34,292 bases of DNA from an uncultured Traorella sp. (GCA_944324265.1 CALUVS010000023.1:1-34292); one strand, 5' to 3'; positions 22,286-30,609 are shown, counted from the first letter of the stretch. Translations and numbers: made by a program. The notes: generated from the letters alone by a model not told the origin.

Positions 22286-22531
22286 CTAAAAAAAGAAATG
22301 TCTTTTTTCATATGACTCTTCATGAATATTTTTTACTTGATATCCATAAGCTTCTATGGCTTCTTTTAATCGTTTCTGATCCAGATTCATTTCAGATAGT
22401 ATCTCACTTCTTCCTTTTTTATGAGAAGAAGTTACTTTTTTAACATCAAATGCCTTTCTTATCGCATCATTCACATGTGCTTCGCACATCCCGCATGCCA
22501 TGCCGTCAATTTCCAATATTGTTTTGATCAT
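22286..22531 (-). CDS. Heavy-metal-associated (CopZ-like) protein
   Basis: This 81-residue protein has a single HMA ferredoxin-like domain with the metal-binding loop GMACGMCEAHV (Cys13, Cys16), as in copper chaperones and the soluble domains of P-type ATPases. The length fits CopZ-type chaperones of about 70 residues plus a short, basic and aromatic tail (KRHFFF). It probably carries Cu(I) or a similar soft metal in the cytosol. The tail may bind His-coordinated metal, but that is a guess. It stands alone, with a near-consensus promoter and an 18-bp palindrome over the start of transcription, so metal-dependent repression is likely. Confidence 0.85.
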   Translation of the reverse strand: MIKTILEIDGMACGMCEAHVNDAIRKAFDVKKVTSSHKKGRSEILSEMNLDQKRLKEAIEAYGYQVKNIHEESYEKRHFFF

Positions 22532-22544
22532 TTTAACCTCCGTC

Positions 22545-22562
22545 AGTTAGTTGCAACTAACT
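22545..22562. promoter_or_regulatory. 18-bp perfect palindromic operator of the HMA gene
   Basis: AGTTAGTTG is followed immediately by its exact reverse complement CAACTAACT. The site lies between the minus-10 and the ribosome site, where a bound repressor would block transcription. It does not match the CopY box (TACAnnTGTA). Confidence 0.7.
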
Positions 22563-22567
22563 TATAT

Positions 22568-22599
22568 ATTATATATACTCTTCTTCTCAAAAAAGTCAA
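22568..22599 (-). promoter_or_regulatory. Promoter of the HMA gene
   Basis: TTGACT (22594-22599) is followed, after 16-20 bases, by overlapping minus-10 candidates in an alternating TATATATAAT stretch (22568-22577) on the minus strand. Confidence 0.65.
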
Positions 22600-22613
22600 T
22601 ATTGATTTTCCGC

Positions 22614-22641
22614 TAAAAAAAGCAAAGATCACTCTCTGCTT
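22614..22641 (-). terminator. Terminator of fmt
   Basis: A 9-bp stem (22620-22628 with 22633-22641, one G-U pair) with a 4-base loop is followed by TTTTT on the minus strand, 11 bases after the fmt stop. Confidence 0.75.
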
Positions 22642-22652
22642 TTGTTTTAAAT

Positions 22653-23582
22653 TTATTTCAATATAGTTCCGATAAGATTTCTGCCGGCTCCATTGGCAAA
22701 ATCCTTTGCACTGACTTTCTGCTTGCCTTCCATCTGTAAAGCTCGAACATACAAAGTATCCTCTTTCAATGCCACAAGCATACCGTTTTCATCAAAGCCA
22801 AGAATTTCACCAGGTTCTCCCTGACTTTTTCGGTGGGCTAAAGAGGCCTCATGAATTTTCATCTTTTTCTCCTTGCACATCACATAACCTACCGGTGAAG
22901 GAATCAAACCGCGAATATGATCGTAGACCTTCTGAGCTTCTTCCGTCAGATCAATCTTTTCTTCTTCTTTGGAAATATTATATGCAAAAGTTGCCTGTGC
23001 TTCCTCTTGTTCAATGAATACAGCTTTATCCTGCAGCACATCTTCCAGCACATCCATTAAGGCATCACTGCCGCAGCGCATCAGTTTGTCATGCAATGTC
23101 CCCATCGTATCATTCTCTTCAATTGGAATTTTGCGCATATGGCAGACTGCTCCGGCATCCATCTTCTTGACCATACGCATAATGGATACACCGGTTTCTT
23201 TTTCTCCGTAAAGGATTGCTTTATGTATAGGTGCTCCTCCCCTTAATTTCGGCAGCAAAGAAGCATGCACATTGATGCTGCCGTGTTTAGGCGCATTCAG
23301 AATAGCCTCCGGAATAAATTGCCCATATGCACAAGTGATGATCAGATCCAGATCCAGTGATTTGATCCATTCTGCACTCTCTTTGATATTTTCCGGCTGA
23401 AATACCTCAATGCCATGTTCCATAGCACAGCTTTTGACAGGCGTTGGTGTCAGCAATTGCTTTCTGCCGGTCTTTTTATCAGGCTGAGAAACAACAGCAA
23501 CAGGTGTATATCCTTCCTGACACAATCTTTCAAGAATTGCACAGGCAAACACTGGTGTTCCCATAAATAAAATTCTGTTCAT
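22653..23582 (-). CDS. fmt: Methionyl-tRNA formyltransferase
   Basis: Fmt formylates Met-tRNAi using 10-formyl-tetrahydrofolate so that translation can start. The 309-residue protein opens with RILFMGTPVFA. It carries the catalytic Asn and His in INVHASLLPKLRGGAPI, the Asp of the motif KKMDAGAV, and a C-terminal OB-like domain. I chose the ATG at 23582, which follows GAGGTG by seven bases; a GTG three codons upstream overlaps that site. It usually neighbours def or priA-rsmB; here it follows the sporulation genes, with its own promoter. Confidence 0.94.
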   Translation of the reverse strand: MNRILFMGTPVFACAILERLCQEGYTPVAVVSQPDKKTGRKQLLTPTPVKSCAMEHGIEVFQPENIKESAEWIKSLDLDLIITCAYGQFIPEAILNAPKHGSINVHASLLPKLRGGAPIHKAILYGEKETGVSIMRMVKKMDAGAVCHMRKIPIEENDTMGTLHDKLMRCGSDALMDVLEDVLQDKAVFIEQEEAQATFAYNISKEEEKIDLTEEAQKVYDHIRGLIPSPVGYVMCKEKKMKIHEASLAHRKSQGEPGEILGFDENGMLVALKEDTLYVRALQMEGKQKVSAKDFANGAGRNLIGTILK

Positions 23583-23600
23583 GATTTTCACCTCGCCTTT

Positions 23601-23629
23601 ATTATACTCATAAATCGATTATTCGACAA
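23601..23629 (-). promoter_or_regulatory. Promoter of fmt
   Basis: TTGTCG (23624-23629) and TATAAT (23601-23606) lie 17 bases apart on the minus strand. The minus-35 lies within the 3' end of the upstream small gene. Confidence 0.6.
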
Positions 23630-23906
23630 TTGCCATAAATATCGAAGCCACGGTTTCAACTGTTACGCGAACCCCTTTTTCAATGAATTCTGAACTGGTT
23701 TTCGCTAATTTGGAAGCTTTGTTCATTTGAATTTCCTTCACTTCAATTCCTTCAACTGCCGGAAACAATATCTTATGATTCACAACATCCTGTTCAAAGC
23801 TGTCAATCTTTTCCTCCAGCAATGAAACAGGCTGCGGCTGCATCATGGAGGATCCGATTAATACTAAAATAAAAACAAGTACACCATCAATGATAAATCG
23901 TTTCAT
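23619..23906 (-). CDS. Small membrane-anchored protein downstream of spoIIP (YqxA position)
   Basis: This 95-residue protein has an N-terminal membrane helix (about residues 5-21) followed by an outside-facing helical part rich in Lys, Glu and Val. No known motif is seen. The start ATG overlaps the spoIIP stop by four bases (ATGA), so the two are coupled. In B. subtilis the order is rpsT-gpr-spoIIP-yqxA. The protein therefore has the place and size of YqxA, although the sequence similarity is too low for me to claim homology. A role in engulfment or sporulation is plausible from context only. Confidence 0.7.
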   Translation of the reverse strand: MKRFIIDGVLVFILVLIGSSMMQPQPVSLLEEKIDSFEQDVVNHKILFPAVEGIEVKEIQMNKASKLAKTSSEFIEKGVRVTVETVASIFMAIVE

Positions 23907-24745
23907 TCTTCCTCCTTTAACATTTCTGTAATGGCATCAGCCAATATCTGCACTGAATTTTCTATTTCTTCATACGTATTCTGATCACTGCCCACTTCAA
24001 TCAACATCATATTCTCATGAATATCTTGGTTATAATACGCCTCTCGGTTCATGGTCGATTTCATGATACCATCCACATAAGCATTGCTTTTGTCAAATAA
24101 AGTCATCGTTCTTTCATAAATATGTGCCTGATTCTCACTTAATCCGCCCAATACGCACATCATCTTGGCATAATTTTTGCCATTGGCATTTACATAAGCA
24201 CTTTCTCTTGGCAATGAATCTCGATGAAAATCAACAATCAGATCATATCCTTTGCCGCTCATCAAAGCATCAATCAGATAATTGCGGCTGATCAGATAAG
24301 AATCATTATAATTCAATCCCTGTTCCTGAAGCGCTAATGCAAAATCAGCACTTTCCACTTGTACATGAATTCCCTTTTCTTCCAACAATGAAGCCAGATG
24401 TAAACTTGCCTCTACAACAGTATTTTGATCCATGTACGCTTCTTGCTGATGTGTCGAATAAATGTATACCGTTTTATCCAAATTGATTTCTTCTTCAATC
24501 AAAGGCACCGGCGGCAATTCCTCAATGTCAATTTCTCGCTGCGGAATATCTTCCTTTTTCACCATGACCATCATATTCATAGCCGATGTAATTTCCGGCA
24601 GCTGCAATGTCTGTCCGGTATAAAGAAATGTAGAAAACCAGTGATTGTCAGAAAACATGCTTTTCAGTCCGGCAATAAAAGGTGTCATCAAAAGAAAAAA
24701 ACATAAAAGCAAAAGCTTGAAACAAATAATGAATGACTTCTTCAT
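23903..24745 (-). CDS. spoIIP: Stage II sporulation protein P
   Basis: SpoIIP is a membrane-anchored peptidoglycan amidase/endopeptidase that works with SpoIID and SpoIIM in septal thinning and engulfment. This 280-residue version is shorter than the 401-residue B. subtilis protein because the N-terminal and linker regions are reduced. It keeps the N-terminal membrane helix (about 8-27) and the catalytic amidase-3-like domain, with YIYSTHQQEAY (His), DFHRDS (His-Arg) and LIEVGSDQNTYEE (Glu). The ribosome site is GAGGTGA. A sigma-E-like promoter can be read between gpr and this gene. The small YqxA-position gene is coupled to its end. Confidence 0.92.
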   Translation of the reverse strand: MKKSFIICFKLLLLCFFLLMTPFIAGLKSMFSDNHWFSTFLYTGQTLQLPEITSAMNMMVMVKKEDIPQREIDIEELPPVPLIEEEINLDKTVYIYSTHQQEAYMDQNTVVEASLHLASLLEEKGIHVQVESADFALALQEQGLNYNDSYLISRNYLIDALMSGKGYDLIVDFHRDSLPRESAYVNANGKNYAKMMCVLGGLSENQAHIYERTMTLFDKSNAYVDGIMKSTMNREAYYNQDIHENMMLIEVGSDQNTYEEIENSVQILADAITEMLKEEE

Positions 24746-24760
24746 AACTCACCTCAAAGC

Positions 24761-24789
24761 ATCTTATGCTTCTATGTTTTCAATCATGA
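24761..24789 (-). promoter_or_regulatory. Possible sigma-E promoter of spoIIP
   Basis: On the minus strand TCATGATT (24782-24789) and CATAAGAT (24761-24768) are 13 bases apart, roughly fitting the sigma-E pattern (ATATT type, then CATACAnT). The minus-10 lies in a small AAGCAT/ATGCTT hairpin, so the match may be accidental. Confidence 0.3.
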
Positions 24790-25632
24790 CTATAACTGCT
24801 GATAAGCCGGATGCACAAAACAATTCAATGCAAAAGATAAAATGGAGACAATCTGTGCACATTCCACATCGATGTTTCTCGGCGTAACAATACAGTTCAG
24901 ATGCTCGTGGTCCAGATCAACTTCTTCGTTTAAGATATCATTGACAATTGCCCCGATGGTTGTGACTGTCGCCACCCCTAAAGAAATAACGGGCACCTGC
25001 ATAACTTCTTGATTGATCGCCAGGCGATGATTGCCGACACCGCTGCCTGGCTGAATACCTGTATCTGAAATCTGAATGACCCGATTGATACGGGCATACG
25101 TATCTGTGGCCAGTGCATCAACAGCAATGATCAGATCCGGCTGATAAAAATCAGCGATTCCCTTGACGATACGTGCACTCTCAAGACCCGTCTGTCCCAT
25201 GACCTTAGGGGCAATCGCAGCGCAATTGGCAATTCCTTCCTGTACATGATCTTCCAATTCAAAAAAATGAGCACTGACCAAAATTTGTGAGATCATTTTC
25301 GGACCGATGGCATCTGAGATCATCTCTTCATTTCCTAATCCGACAATCAGTATTTTTTCAATTGCAATATCTTGGGTCATTTTTTTCAGTATTTCCACTA
25401 ATTGCTCACTGATACTTTGTCTCAGCAAGGCATCATCCATTCTTTCAAACTGCAATGTAACATAATCACCGACTGATTTATGAAATTCATTGTTCTCATT
25501 CAGAACTTTGATCCAGGTAACCTTCATTTTTTCATCATCCCGATATATTTGTTTCATCAATGCATTTTCGCTTACTTGGGCTAAACCTTCGTCAGCAAAA
25601 TCACTTCTTGGATAAAAATGGTTCTTTTTCAT
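24790..25632 (-). CDS. gpr: Germination protease (SASP-degrading)
   Basis: Gpr is the A25-family endopeptidase made in the forespore as a zymogen; on germination it cuts the small acid-soluble proteins that coat spore DNA. The 280-residue protein contains the family segments PRSDFADE near the N-terminus (the region of autoprocessing), IVGLGNEEMISDAIGP, AIAPKVMGQTGLES and IIAVDALATD. It also has the glycine-rich IQPGSGVGNHR. It is shorter than the 368-residue B. subtilis protein. The ATG at 25632 has TGAGGTG upstream. It is divergent from rpsT and followed by spoIIP, as in B. subtilis. Confidence 0.92.
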   Translation of the reverse strand: MKKNHFYPRSDFADEGLAQVSENALMKQIYRDDEKMKVTWIKVLNENNEFHKSVGDYVTLQFERMDDALLRQSISEQLVEILKKMTQDIAIEKILIVGLGNEEMISDAIGPKMISQILVSAHFFELEDHVQEGIANCAAIAPKVMGQTGLESARIVKGIADFYQPDLIIAVDALATDTYARINRVIQISDTGIQPGSGVGNHRLAINQEVMQVPVISLGVATVTTIGAIVNDILNEEVDLDHEHLNCIVTPRNIDVECAQIVSILSFALNCFVHPAYQQL

Positions 25633-25647
25633 ATTCACCTCAAACAT

Positions 25648-25678
25648 TAGTATAGCTTTTTTTAAATGTTTTATTGCA
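25648..25678 (-). promoter_or_regulatory. Possible forespore-sigma promoter of gpr
   Basis: On the minus strand TATACTA (25648-25654) is one base from the sigma-G minus-10 CATACTA. TGCAATA (25672-25678) lies 17 bases upstream as a poor minus-35. It overlaps the minus-35 of the divergent rpsT promoter. The match is suggestive only. Confidence 0.3.
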
Positions 25679-25702
25679 TTTTGGTAAGAGTTTTGCTATA
25701 AT
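25674..25702 (+). promoter_or_regulatory. Promoter of rpsT
   Basis: TTGCAT (25674-25679) and a perfect TATAAT (25697-25702) are 17 bases apart, with TGC directly before the minus-10. The leader is about 25 bases and contains CAGGAGG. Confidence 0.8.
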
Positions 25703-25735
25703 CAGAAAGAATGTAAAGAAACAGGAGGTAAAGCA

Positions 25736-25999
25736 ATGCCAAATATTAAATCTCAGAAAAAACGTGTTCTTACAAATAACAAGAGAAATGCCAGCAATTC
25801 TTCTGCTAGAACTGAATTGAAAACAGCTATTAAAAATGTTATCGCTGCAGTTGATGCAAATGATAAAGAAGCTGCTGTTAAAGCATATAATGTGGCTAGT
25901 TCTAAATTAGACAAAGCAATTACAAGCGGATTGCACCACAAGAACTTTGCTGCTAGACAAAAAGCACGTTTAAGCAACGCTATCAATAAGATTGCATAG
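25736..25999 (+). CDS. rpsT: 30S ribosomal protein bS20
   Basis: This 87-residue, lysine- and alanine-rich helical protein binds 16S rRNA in the body of the small subunit. The start MPNIKSQKKRVLTNNKRNA and the end KNFAARQKARLSNAINK are typical of bS20. It has its own promoter and terminator, and it is the only housekeeping gene in this window on the plus strand. The place next to gpr-spoIIP matches B. subtilis. Confidence 0.97.
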   Translation: MPNIKSQKKRVLTNNKRNASNSSARTELKTAIKNVIAAVDANDKEAAVKAYNVASSKLDKAITSGLHHKNFAARQKARLSNAINKIA

Positions 26000-26022
26000 C
26001 CAGTCAAAAGACTGGTTTTTTT
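26000..26022 (+). terminator. Terminator of rpsT
   Basis: CCAGTC (26000-26005) pairs with GACTGG (26010-26015) over an AAAA loop, then seven T residues. It starts right after the rpsT stop codon. Confidence 0.85.
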
Positions 26023-26025
26023 ATA

Positions 26026-26048
26026 CAAAAAAAGGACTTTTCAGTCCT
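26026..26048 (-). terminator. Terminator of the comEA-to-sdaA unit
   Basis: AGGACT (26033-26038) pairs with AGTCCT (26043-26048) over a 4-base loop, followed by TTTTTTT on the minus strand. It overlaps the sdaA stop (26047-26049) and converges with the rpsT terminator. Confidence 0.8.
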
Positions 26049-27258
26049 ATTGATTTTCTAGTTCCATCGGTACAACACTGGCTAAACCGCCAAGTGAAGT
26101 TTCCTTCAATTCGACAGCAAGCTTTGTGCCTGTGTAATTCATCGTGTGAATGACCATATCCAAATTCACACGATTTTTTTTGATGCTGCCGACTTCTTCT
26201 GCCAGAAGAGCTGCATCCATGGCTCTTAATACAGCCACTGAATTGCGTTCAATGCATGGAATCATGACATAACCGCCGACCGGATCACAGGTCAGCCCTA
26301 AAAAGTGTTCAATGCCGACTTCCGCAGCATATTCGATCACGTCATCGCTTTTGCCTTCCACACAAGCCACAAAAGCACTTCCCATAGCACAGGCAACACC
26401 GATTTCTGCCTGACAGCCGCCTTGTGCTCCCGAAATGGTTGCATTCTTTTTGAACACATTGCCGATAATGCTGGCTACCTTCAAGCCTTCAATAACTTTG
26501 GATCTTTCCATATGCAGATCATGAATATAGTATCTGACAAGTGAAGGCATAACACCGCTGGCACCCATGGTCGGTGAAGTAACAGTTACTCCTCCGCTGG
26601 CATTCTCCTCACTGGCTGCATAGGCATAAGACATCAAAAGCATTTTCTGCTGACGCAAAGGTGAAGTTTCCTGCAGAGCCTTCTGATAAAGTTCATAAGC
26701 CACTCTTTTGAGTTTCAATCTTCCCGGCAGTGTTCCCTGAGTATGAAGACCATGTTCCACTGTCTGAAGCATCTGATCCAGCACTTGATTCAAATGATCA
26801 TCGACATTTTCAAATTCATCCACATAATTTCTCAATGTCAAATTCTTTTCATGACAATACGAAACAATTTCTTCAAATGATGTATGCGGATATACCTCTT
26901 CCGGCTCTACAAATTCTTCTCCTTCAATATGGATGGCACCGCCTCCGACAGAATAAACCGTCCATTCTCCGATCATTTCATTTCCTTTGTACCCTTGAAT
27001 CTTCATCGTATTGGGATGCACTGAACATGGTTCACCGGAAAAAGTGACATGACAAGGCATCGGTGCAAAAGTACGGATACATATTTCATCCGTTAAATGT
27101 CCTTTGCCTGTCAATGACAAAGACCCATATAAAGTGACTTCAAAACGATCGGCACTCGGAAAGGTTTTCATAAAATATTGACATGCTTTCTGCGGTCCCA
27201 AAGTATGCGAAGAAGAAGGACCGGGTCCAATCGCGTATAATTCTTTACAAGATTTCAT
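26047..27258 (-). CDS. sdaA: L-serine dehydratase, iron-sulfur type, single chain
   Basis: This 403-residue enzyme deaminates L-serine to pyruvate and ammonia using a [4Fe-4S] cluster. The beta-like half opens with IGPGPSSSHTLGP. The alpha-like half carries cluster cysteines in SGAQGGCQAEIG, GLTCDPVGGYVMIPC and ERN. Both halves are in one chain, as in the E. coli enzymes and unlike the two-subunit Bacillus and Clostridium form. The ATG overlaps the holA stop by four bases and has AAGGAG before it, so it is translationally coupled to a replication gene. In B. subtilis there is no such gene between holA and rpsT, so it appears to have been inserted into that conserved block. Confidence 0.93.
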   Translation of the reverse strand: MKSCKELYAIGPGPSSSHTLGPQKACQYFMKTFPSADRFEVTLYGSLSLTGKGHLTDEICIRTFAPMPCHVTFSGEPCSVHPNTMKIQGYKGNEMIGEWTVYSVGGGAIHIEGEEFVEPEEVYPHTSFEEIVSYCHEKNLTLRNYVDEFENVDDHLNQVLDQMLQTVEHGLHTQGTLPGRLKLKRVAYELYQKALQETSPLRQQKMLLMSYAYAASEENASGGVTVTSPTMGASGVMPSLVRYYIHDLHMERSKVIEGLKVASIIGNVFKKNATISGAQGGCQAEIGVACAMGSAFVACVEGKSDDVIEYAAEVGIEHFLGLTCDPVGGYVMIPCIERNSVAVLRAMDAALLAEEVGSIKKNRVNLDMVIHTMNYTGTKLAVELKETSLGGLASVVPMELENQ

Positions 27259-28205
27259 CTGATTACTCCTTGACTATGTATAAGAAATAGCTCGAAAGCT
27301 AGATTCTTCGGTAAAATGCCGTTTTTGATTGCTTGATCACAGTTGGCCAGTTCATCCAAAAGCTGCAGCAATGTATCTGCACTCAATCCAAATACATTTC
27401 GCAGTGTCAGCTTGACACGATAAGGATGTGCTTTCAGTTCACGGGCAATGGTCTCTTCGCCCAGTCCTCTTAAGGAAAGTACCTTTACCTGATAATAAAA
27501 GCGAATCGATGTCGCCATGACAGCAATAAGATAAATCGGATCATTGTTTAAAGCTATCATATCCTGATAAAGCTGAAAAGCTGTTTTGGTCTTTCCTTTT
27601 AAAATTGATTCAATCATCTTGAATATGTCATCATCCAGCGGACGAGGCAGCAGCAAAGATAAAATTTCTTCATTGAGTTCATCCGGATATAAAGCACATT
27701 TGGTCAGCTGCTCATCAATGACACGAACATCCAAAGGCAGACGTTCCGCCATCATATTCTTTAACTGATCATTGGCTTTGATCTTCAGTTCGCGTATCTT
27801 ATTCAAAATATACGTTCTTTTTTCCTGTTCATTCAATATTCCAAAAGAAATAGCATGACAGGTTGACTGAACAAGCTTCACAATTTTCTTTCGGGCATCC
27901 GGCTTTTCAAAATTACCGACAAGAATCAGCGTATTTTCAAGCAATGGATGGTTTAAAAAGCTTTCCAATAAGGATGTATCACCTTGACTGTCAGTTCCCA
28001 AAAATTGAGCATTTGCCGCAACAATAACCTTGCGCTCGGCAAAAAAAGGAGCCGTCATGGCTTCCTGCATCACCTCATTCAAAGAAGTATTCTGCAGATT
28101 ATAAGTGATGATATCACATTCATGATCCTTTTGAATATCCTGAATAATTGACTGTATCTTCTGATTGATTCTTCCTTGTTCCAGCCCATAAAGAAAATAG
28201 TTCAT
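27255..28205 (-). CDS. holA: DNA polymerase III subunit delta
   Basis: The 316-residue protein is the delta subunit of the clamp loader, which opens the beta sliding clamp. It begins MNYFLYGLEQGRINQKI and contains the family segments LLESFLNHPLLENTLIL and LALLxx-like SLRGLGEETIARELKAHPYRVK, and ends PKNLAFELFLI. A TTG-started extension of five codons is possible, but the ATG at 28205 has CGGAGTG at the right distance. It starts four bases after the comEC stop, the same order as comEC-yqeN in B. subtilis. Confidence 0.9.
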   Translation of the reverse strand: MNYFLYGLEQGRINQKIQSIIQDIQKDHECDIITYNLQNTSLNEVMQEAMTAPFFAERKVIVAANAQFLGTDSQGDTSLLESFLNHPLLENTLILVGNFEKPDARKKIVKLVQSTCHAISFGILNEQEKRTYILNKIRELKIKANDQLKNMMAERLPLDVRVIDEQLTKCALYPDELNEEILSLLLPRPLDDDIFKMIESILKGKTKTAFQLYQDMIALNNDPIYLIAVMATSIRFYYQVKVLSLRGLGEETIARELKAHPYRVKLTLRNVFGLSADTLLQLLDELANCDQAIKNGILPKNLAFELFLIHSQGVIR

Positions 28206-28209
28206 GCGA

Positions 28210-30120
28210 TCACTCCGCAACTATTATACCAAATTCTTTCAGTGAAGAGACAATGAAATTGAAATTCAGAAAACTTTTTATGGAAATTGCTCCGCTTTCA
28301 TATGTGATCATCGTTTTTACTTGATAATTCGTCAATGTATCCAGCGTTTCCTGATGAGGATGTCCATAACGATTGTCGGCACCTGCACTGATCAATGCAA
28401 GCTGAGGTCTTGTGTTTTGAATAAAATAAGGTGAAGTAGAAGTATTCGAACCATGATGAGCAATTTTCACCACATCCAGCTTCATCTCATATTCCTGAAC
28501 AATCGCCTCTTCCACACTTTGCGGTACATCTGCCAGAAACAAATAATTCAATCCTCCGATCTCTGTATAGTACACCAAACTGCTTTCATTTTCATCTTCC
28601 GTTTCCAGCGCATTCAAGGAAAGCAGATGCAGCGGATCTATCTGAATCTCTTGCGGCTGCTCAATGACCTCTTTGACTGGCATTAATTTCATCAGATCTT
28701 CTTTTCCTCCGCTGTGATCACTGTCTTCATGCGTCAATATCAAAGCATCCAGATGAAAAACACCGATGCTTTTCAGATAAGGAACAACCACTTCTTCCGC
28801 TAAGCTTTTATTATAAGCAGAGGGTATATCAATCAGGATATTGGCTTGATTGAACGGAGCACGAATCAAAATACAATCTCCCTGCCCCACATTGATGAAA
28901 ACAACTTCGCTGTATGGCACAAAGTACGCCTGCAGCGGAATCAAGCATAAAGACGCCAAACAAATCAAGCAGGATCTTCTCTGCAGCTTTTCCAATAATT
29001 GCGCAAAGGAAACAAAAAACATCAGCGATAAAATAAGTGCAGGATGCCCAGACAAAACAAATGACGGCAGATACTGTGTCAGATCAAAAAGCCATTGAAT
29101 CGGCAGGAGCAAAAAGTCCAAGATTGGCATGATCAGTACAAATAATCCTGTCAAAAAAGCGATGGTATTGATATTGCGATAAAACTTATGCAGAAATAAT
29201 TCCGTTAGATTGCATTGATTGCTTAAATAACATTGCAGCCAACCGATAAGCAAAGAAGAAAAAAGCATCTTCGGCATTTTTGATACATTGAAGGAAGAAA
29301 AGAAACGCAATGCAAAAGGAAAAAGAAAAGCACTGTCAAATACACAATATGGATGCAGAAACATCAGGCAGAGCATTTCTGCGCCTAAACATTCTTTGGA
29401 CGTCAAAGAAACATTCAGTCTCAATATATTATGAATCAATAAACGCTGAATTGAAAAATGAAAGCCAAAGCTGAACCCAAACAGCATCAAAACAGCACTG
29501 GCCAGCAGTCCGCAGCACCAAAAAGAAGAAAACAGATGCAATAGAAAACGATTGATGCTTGAAAAATGCAAACCGCCGGAGACAATCAGATAAGAAAGAT
29601 CATCGGTCTGCTGCTGATAAAAAATACGATTCAGCACAGTTCTTTTTTCTTCATCCATTGCTTGAATTCTTTGATAAACTGCTTTCTGCAGACTGTCATG
29701 ATTTTCGACAACAACATAATCATCGTCATACAAAGCCTTTTCAATACCTCTGGCAGCACAATAAGCCTGAAAATCAAATAAATGAAAATTCGATAACGAT
29801 TGAACAGCACTGAAATCATCAATTCTTTCAATCACATCTTTTGGAAAAACTTCTCCATTGACCAATACTTTCATTCCATCAAAATCAGCAATTGCATAAT
29901 TTGCTTTTCTTTCGATGACAATTCCCTGCCGGCTTTCATTCCGAATATTTGACGGGATCAAAGAAACTGCACACAGAAAAGCAAACAGAAGAAGTGCCTT
30001 TCCATCCGTTTTTCGATAATAGAGATAACATAGCGCCGCTAAAGCGACAAACAGCTGCATCCAAAAGCCATGGGCCCGCAGAAGCAGAAAATATGCCGAT
30101 GCCAGCAGCAGCCAATTCAT
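28210..30120 (-). CDS. comEC: DNA internalisation competence protein ComEC/Rec2
   Basis: ComEC forms the membrane channel that brings single-stranded DNA into the cell during transformation. This 636-residue version has an N-terminal membrane pair, an OB-like outside region, a central Competence domain of several helices (about residues 185-405), and a C-terminal metallo-beta-lactamase-like domain. That domain has NVGQGDCILI, THEDSDHSGG (HxDxDH) and IAHHGSNTS. It is shorter than the 776-residue B. subtilis protein, mainly in the N-terminal half, but all domains are present. The start overlaps the comEA stop by four bases (ATGA). It suggests the organism can take up DNA or recently could. Confidence 0.92.
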   Translation of the reverse strand: MNWLLLASAYFLLLRAHGFWMQLFVALAALCYLYYRKTDGKALLLFAFLCAVSLIPSNIRNESRQGIVIERKANYAIADFDGMKVLVNGEVFPKDVIERIDDFSAVQSLSNFHLFDFQAYCAARGIEKALYDDDYVVVENHDSLQKAVYQRIQAMDEEKRTVLNRIFYQQQTDDLSYLIVSGGLHFSSINRFLLHLFSSFWCCGLLASAVLMLFGFSFGFHFSIQRLLIHNILRLNVSLTSKECLGAEMLCLMFLHPYCVFDSAFLFPFALRFFSSFNVSKMPKMLFSSLLIGWLQCYLSNQCNLTELFLHKFYRNINTIAFLTGLFVLIMPILDFLLLPIQWLFDLTQYLPSFVLSGHPALILSLMFFVSFAQLLEKLQRRSCLICLASLCLIPLQAYFVPYSEVVFINVGQGDCILIRAPFNQANILIDIPSAYNKSLAEEVVVPYLKSIGVFHLDALILTHEDSDHSGGKEDLMKLMPVKEVIEQPQEIQIDPLHLLSLNALETEDENESSLVYYTEIGGLNYLFLADVPQSVEEAIVQEYEMKLDVVKIAHHGSNTSTSPYFIQNTRPQLALISAGADNRYGHPHQETLDTLTNYQVKTMITYESGAISIKSFLNFNFIVSSLKEFGIIVAE

Positions 30121-30593
30121 AAAGCCAGCCGATCCTTATTTTTTTCAAATAGTTTTTCACCGATACCTTTGACATTCATTATTTCTTCAATGCTCTTGAA
30201 CGGCGTCTGTGTCCGATATTCAATGATTTTTTGTGCTTTTGACTCCCCAATTCCATTTAATGTCATCAGCTGTTCCAAGGTAGCACTGTTCAAAGATATT
30301 TTTTCGATTTCTGCCTTTTTGGGAATCACAATCAGATCCCCCGCTAAAATTGGTTCATTTAAGCTAAGAGAACTCAAATCTGCCGATGAAGTCACCCCCT
30401 GTGCCTTTTCAATCAGCATTTCCAGCGTTTCATCGTCAGAAATTTCATATACACCTTCTGCATTCACTTCACCTTTGATTTCTGCTTTTAATATTACTTC
30501 TTTCTTCGTCAGTGATATGATCTTAGGTGTTTGATTGAAAGACAAGAAGGTCAATAGAAAGCCCAGACTGCACAGCGATATGATCTTTTTCAA
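30117..30593 (-). CDS. comEA: Competence DNA receptor ComEA
   Basis: ComEA is the membrane-bound receptor that binds double-stranded DNA outside the cell. The 158-residue protein has an N-terminal membrane anchor (about 3-20), an SLBB-type domain (about 33-92) ending in AGDLIVIP, and C-terminal paired helix-hairpin-helix motifs with SLNSATLEQLMTLNGIGESK and IMNVKGIGEKLFEK. The start codon is TTG, the only one I chose in this window, supported by GGGGGTG upstream. It is followed directly by comEC; the comEB gene found between them in B. subtilis is absent. Confidence 0.93.
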   Translation of the reverse strand: MKKIISLCSLGFLLTFLSFNQTPKIISLTKKEVILKAEIKGEVNAEGVYEISDDETLEMLIEKAQGVTSSADLSSLSLNEPILAGDLIVIPKKAEIEKISLNSATLEQLMTLNGIGESKAQKIIEYRTQTPFKSIEEIMNVKGIGEKLFEKNKDRLAL

Positions 30594-30609
30594 AATATCA
30601 CCCCCTCTT

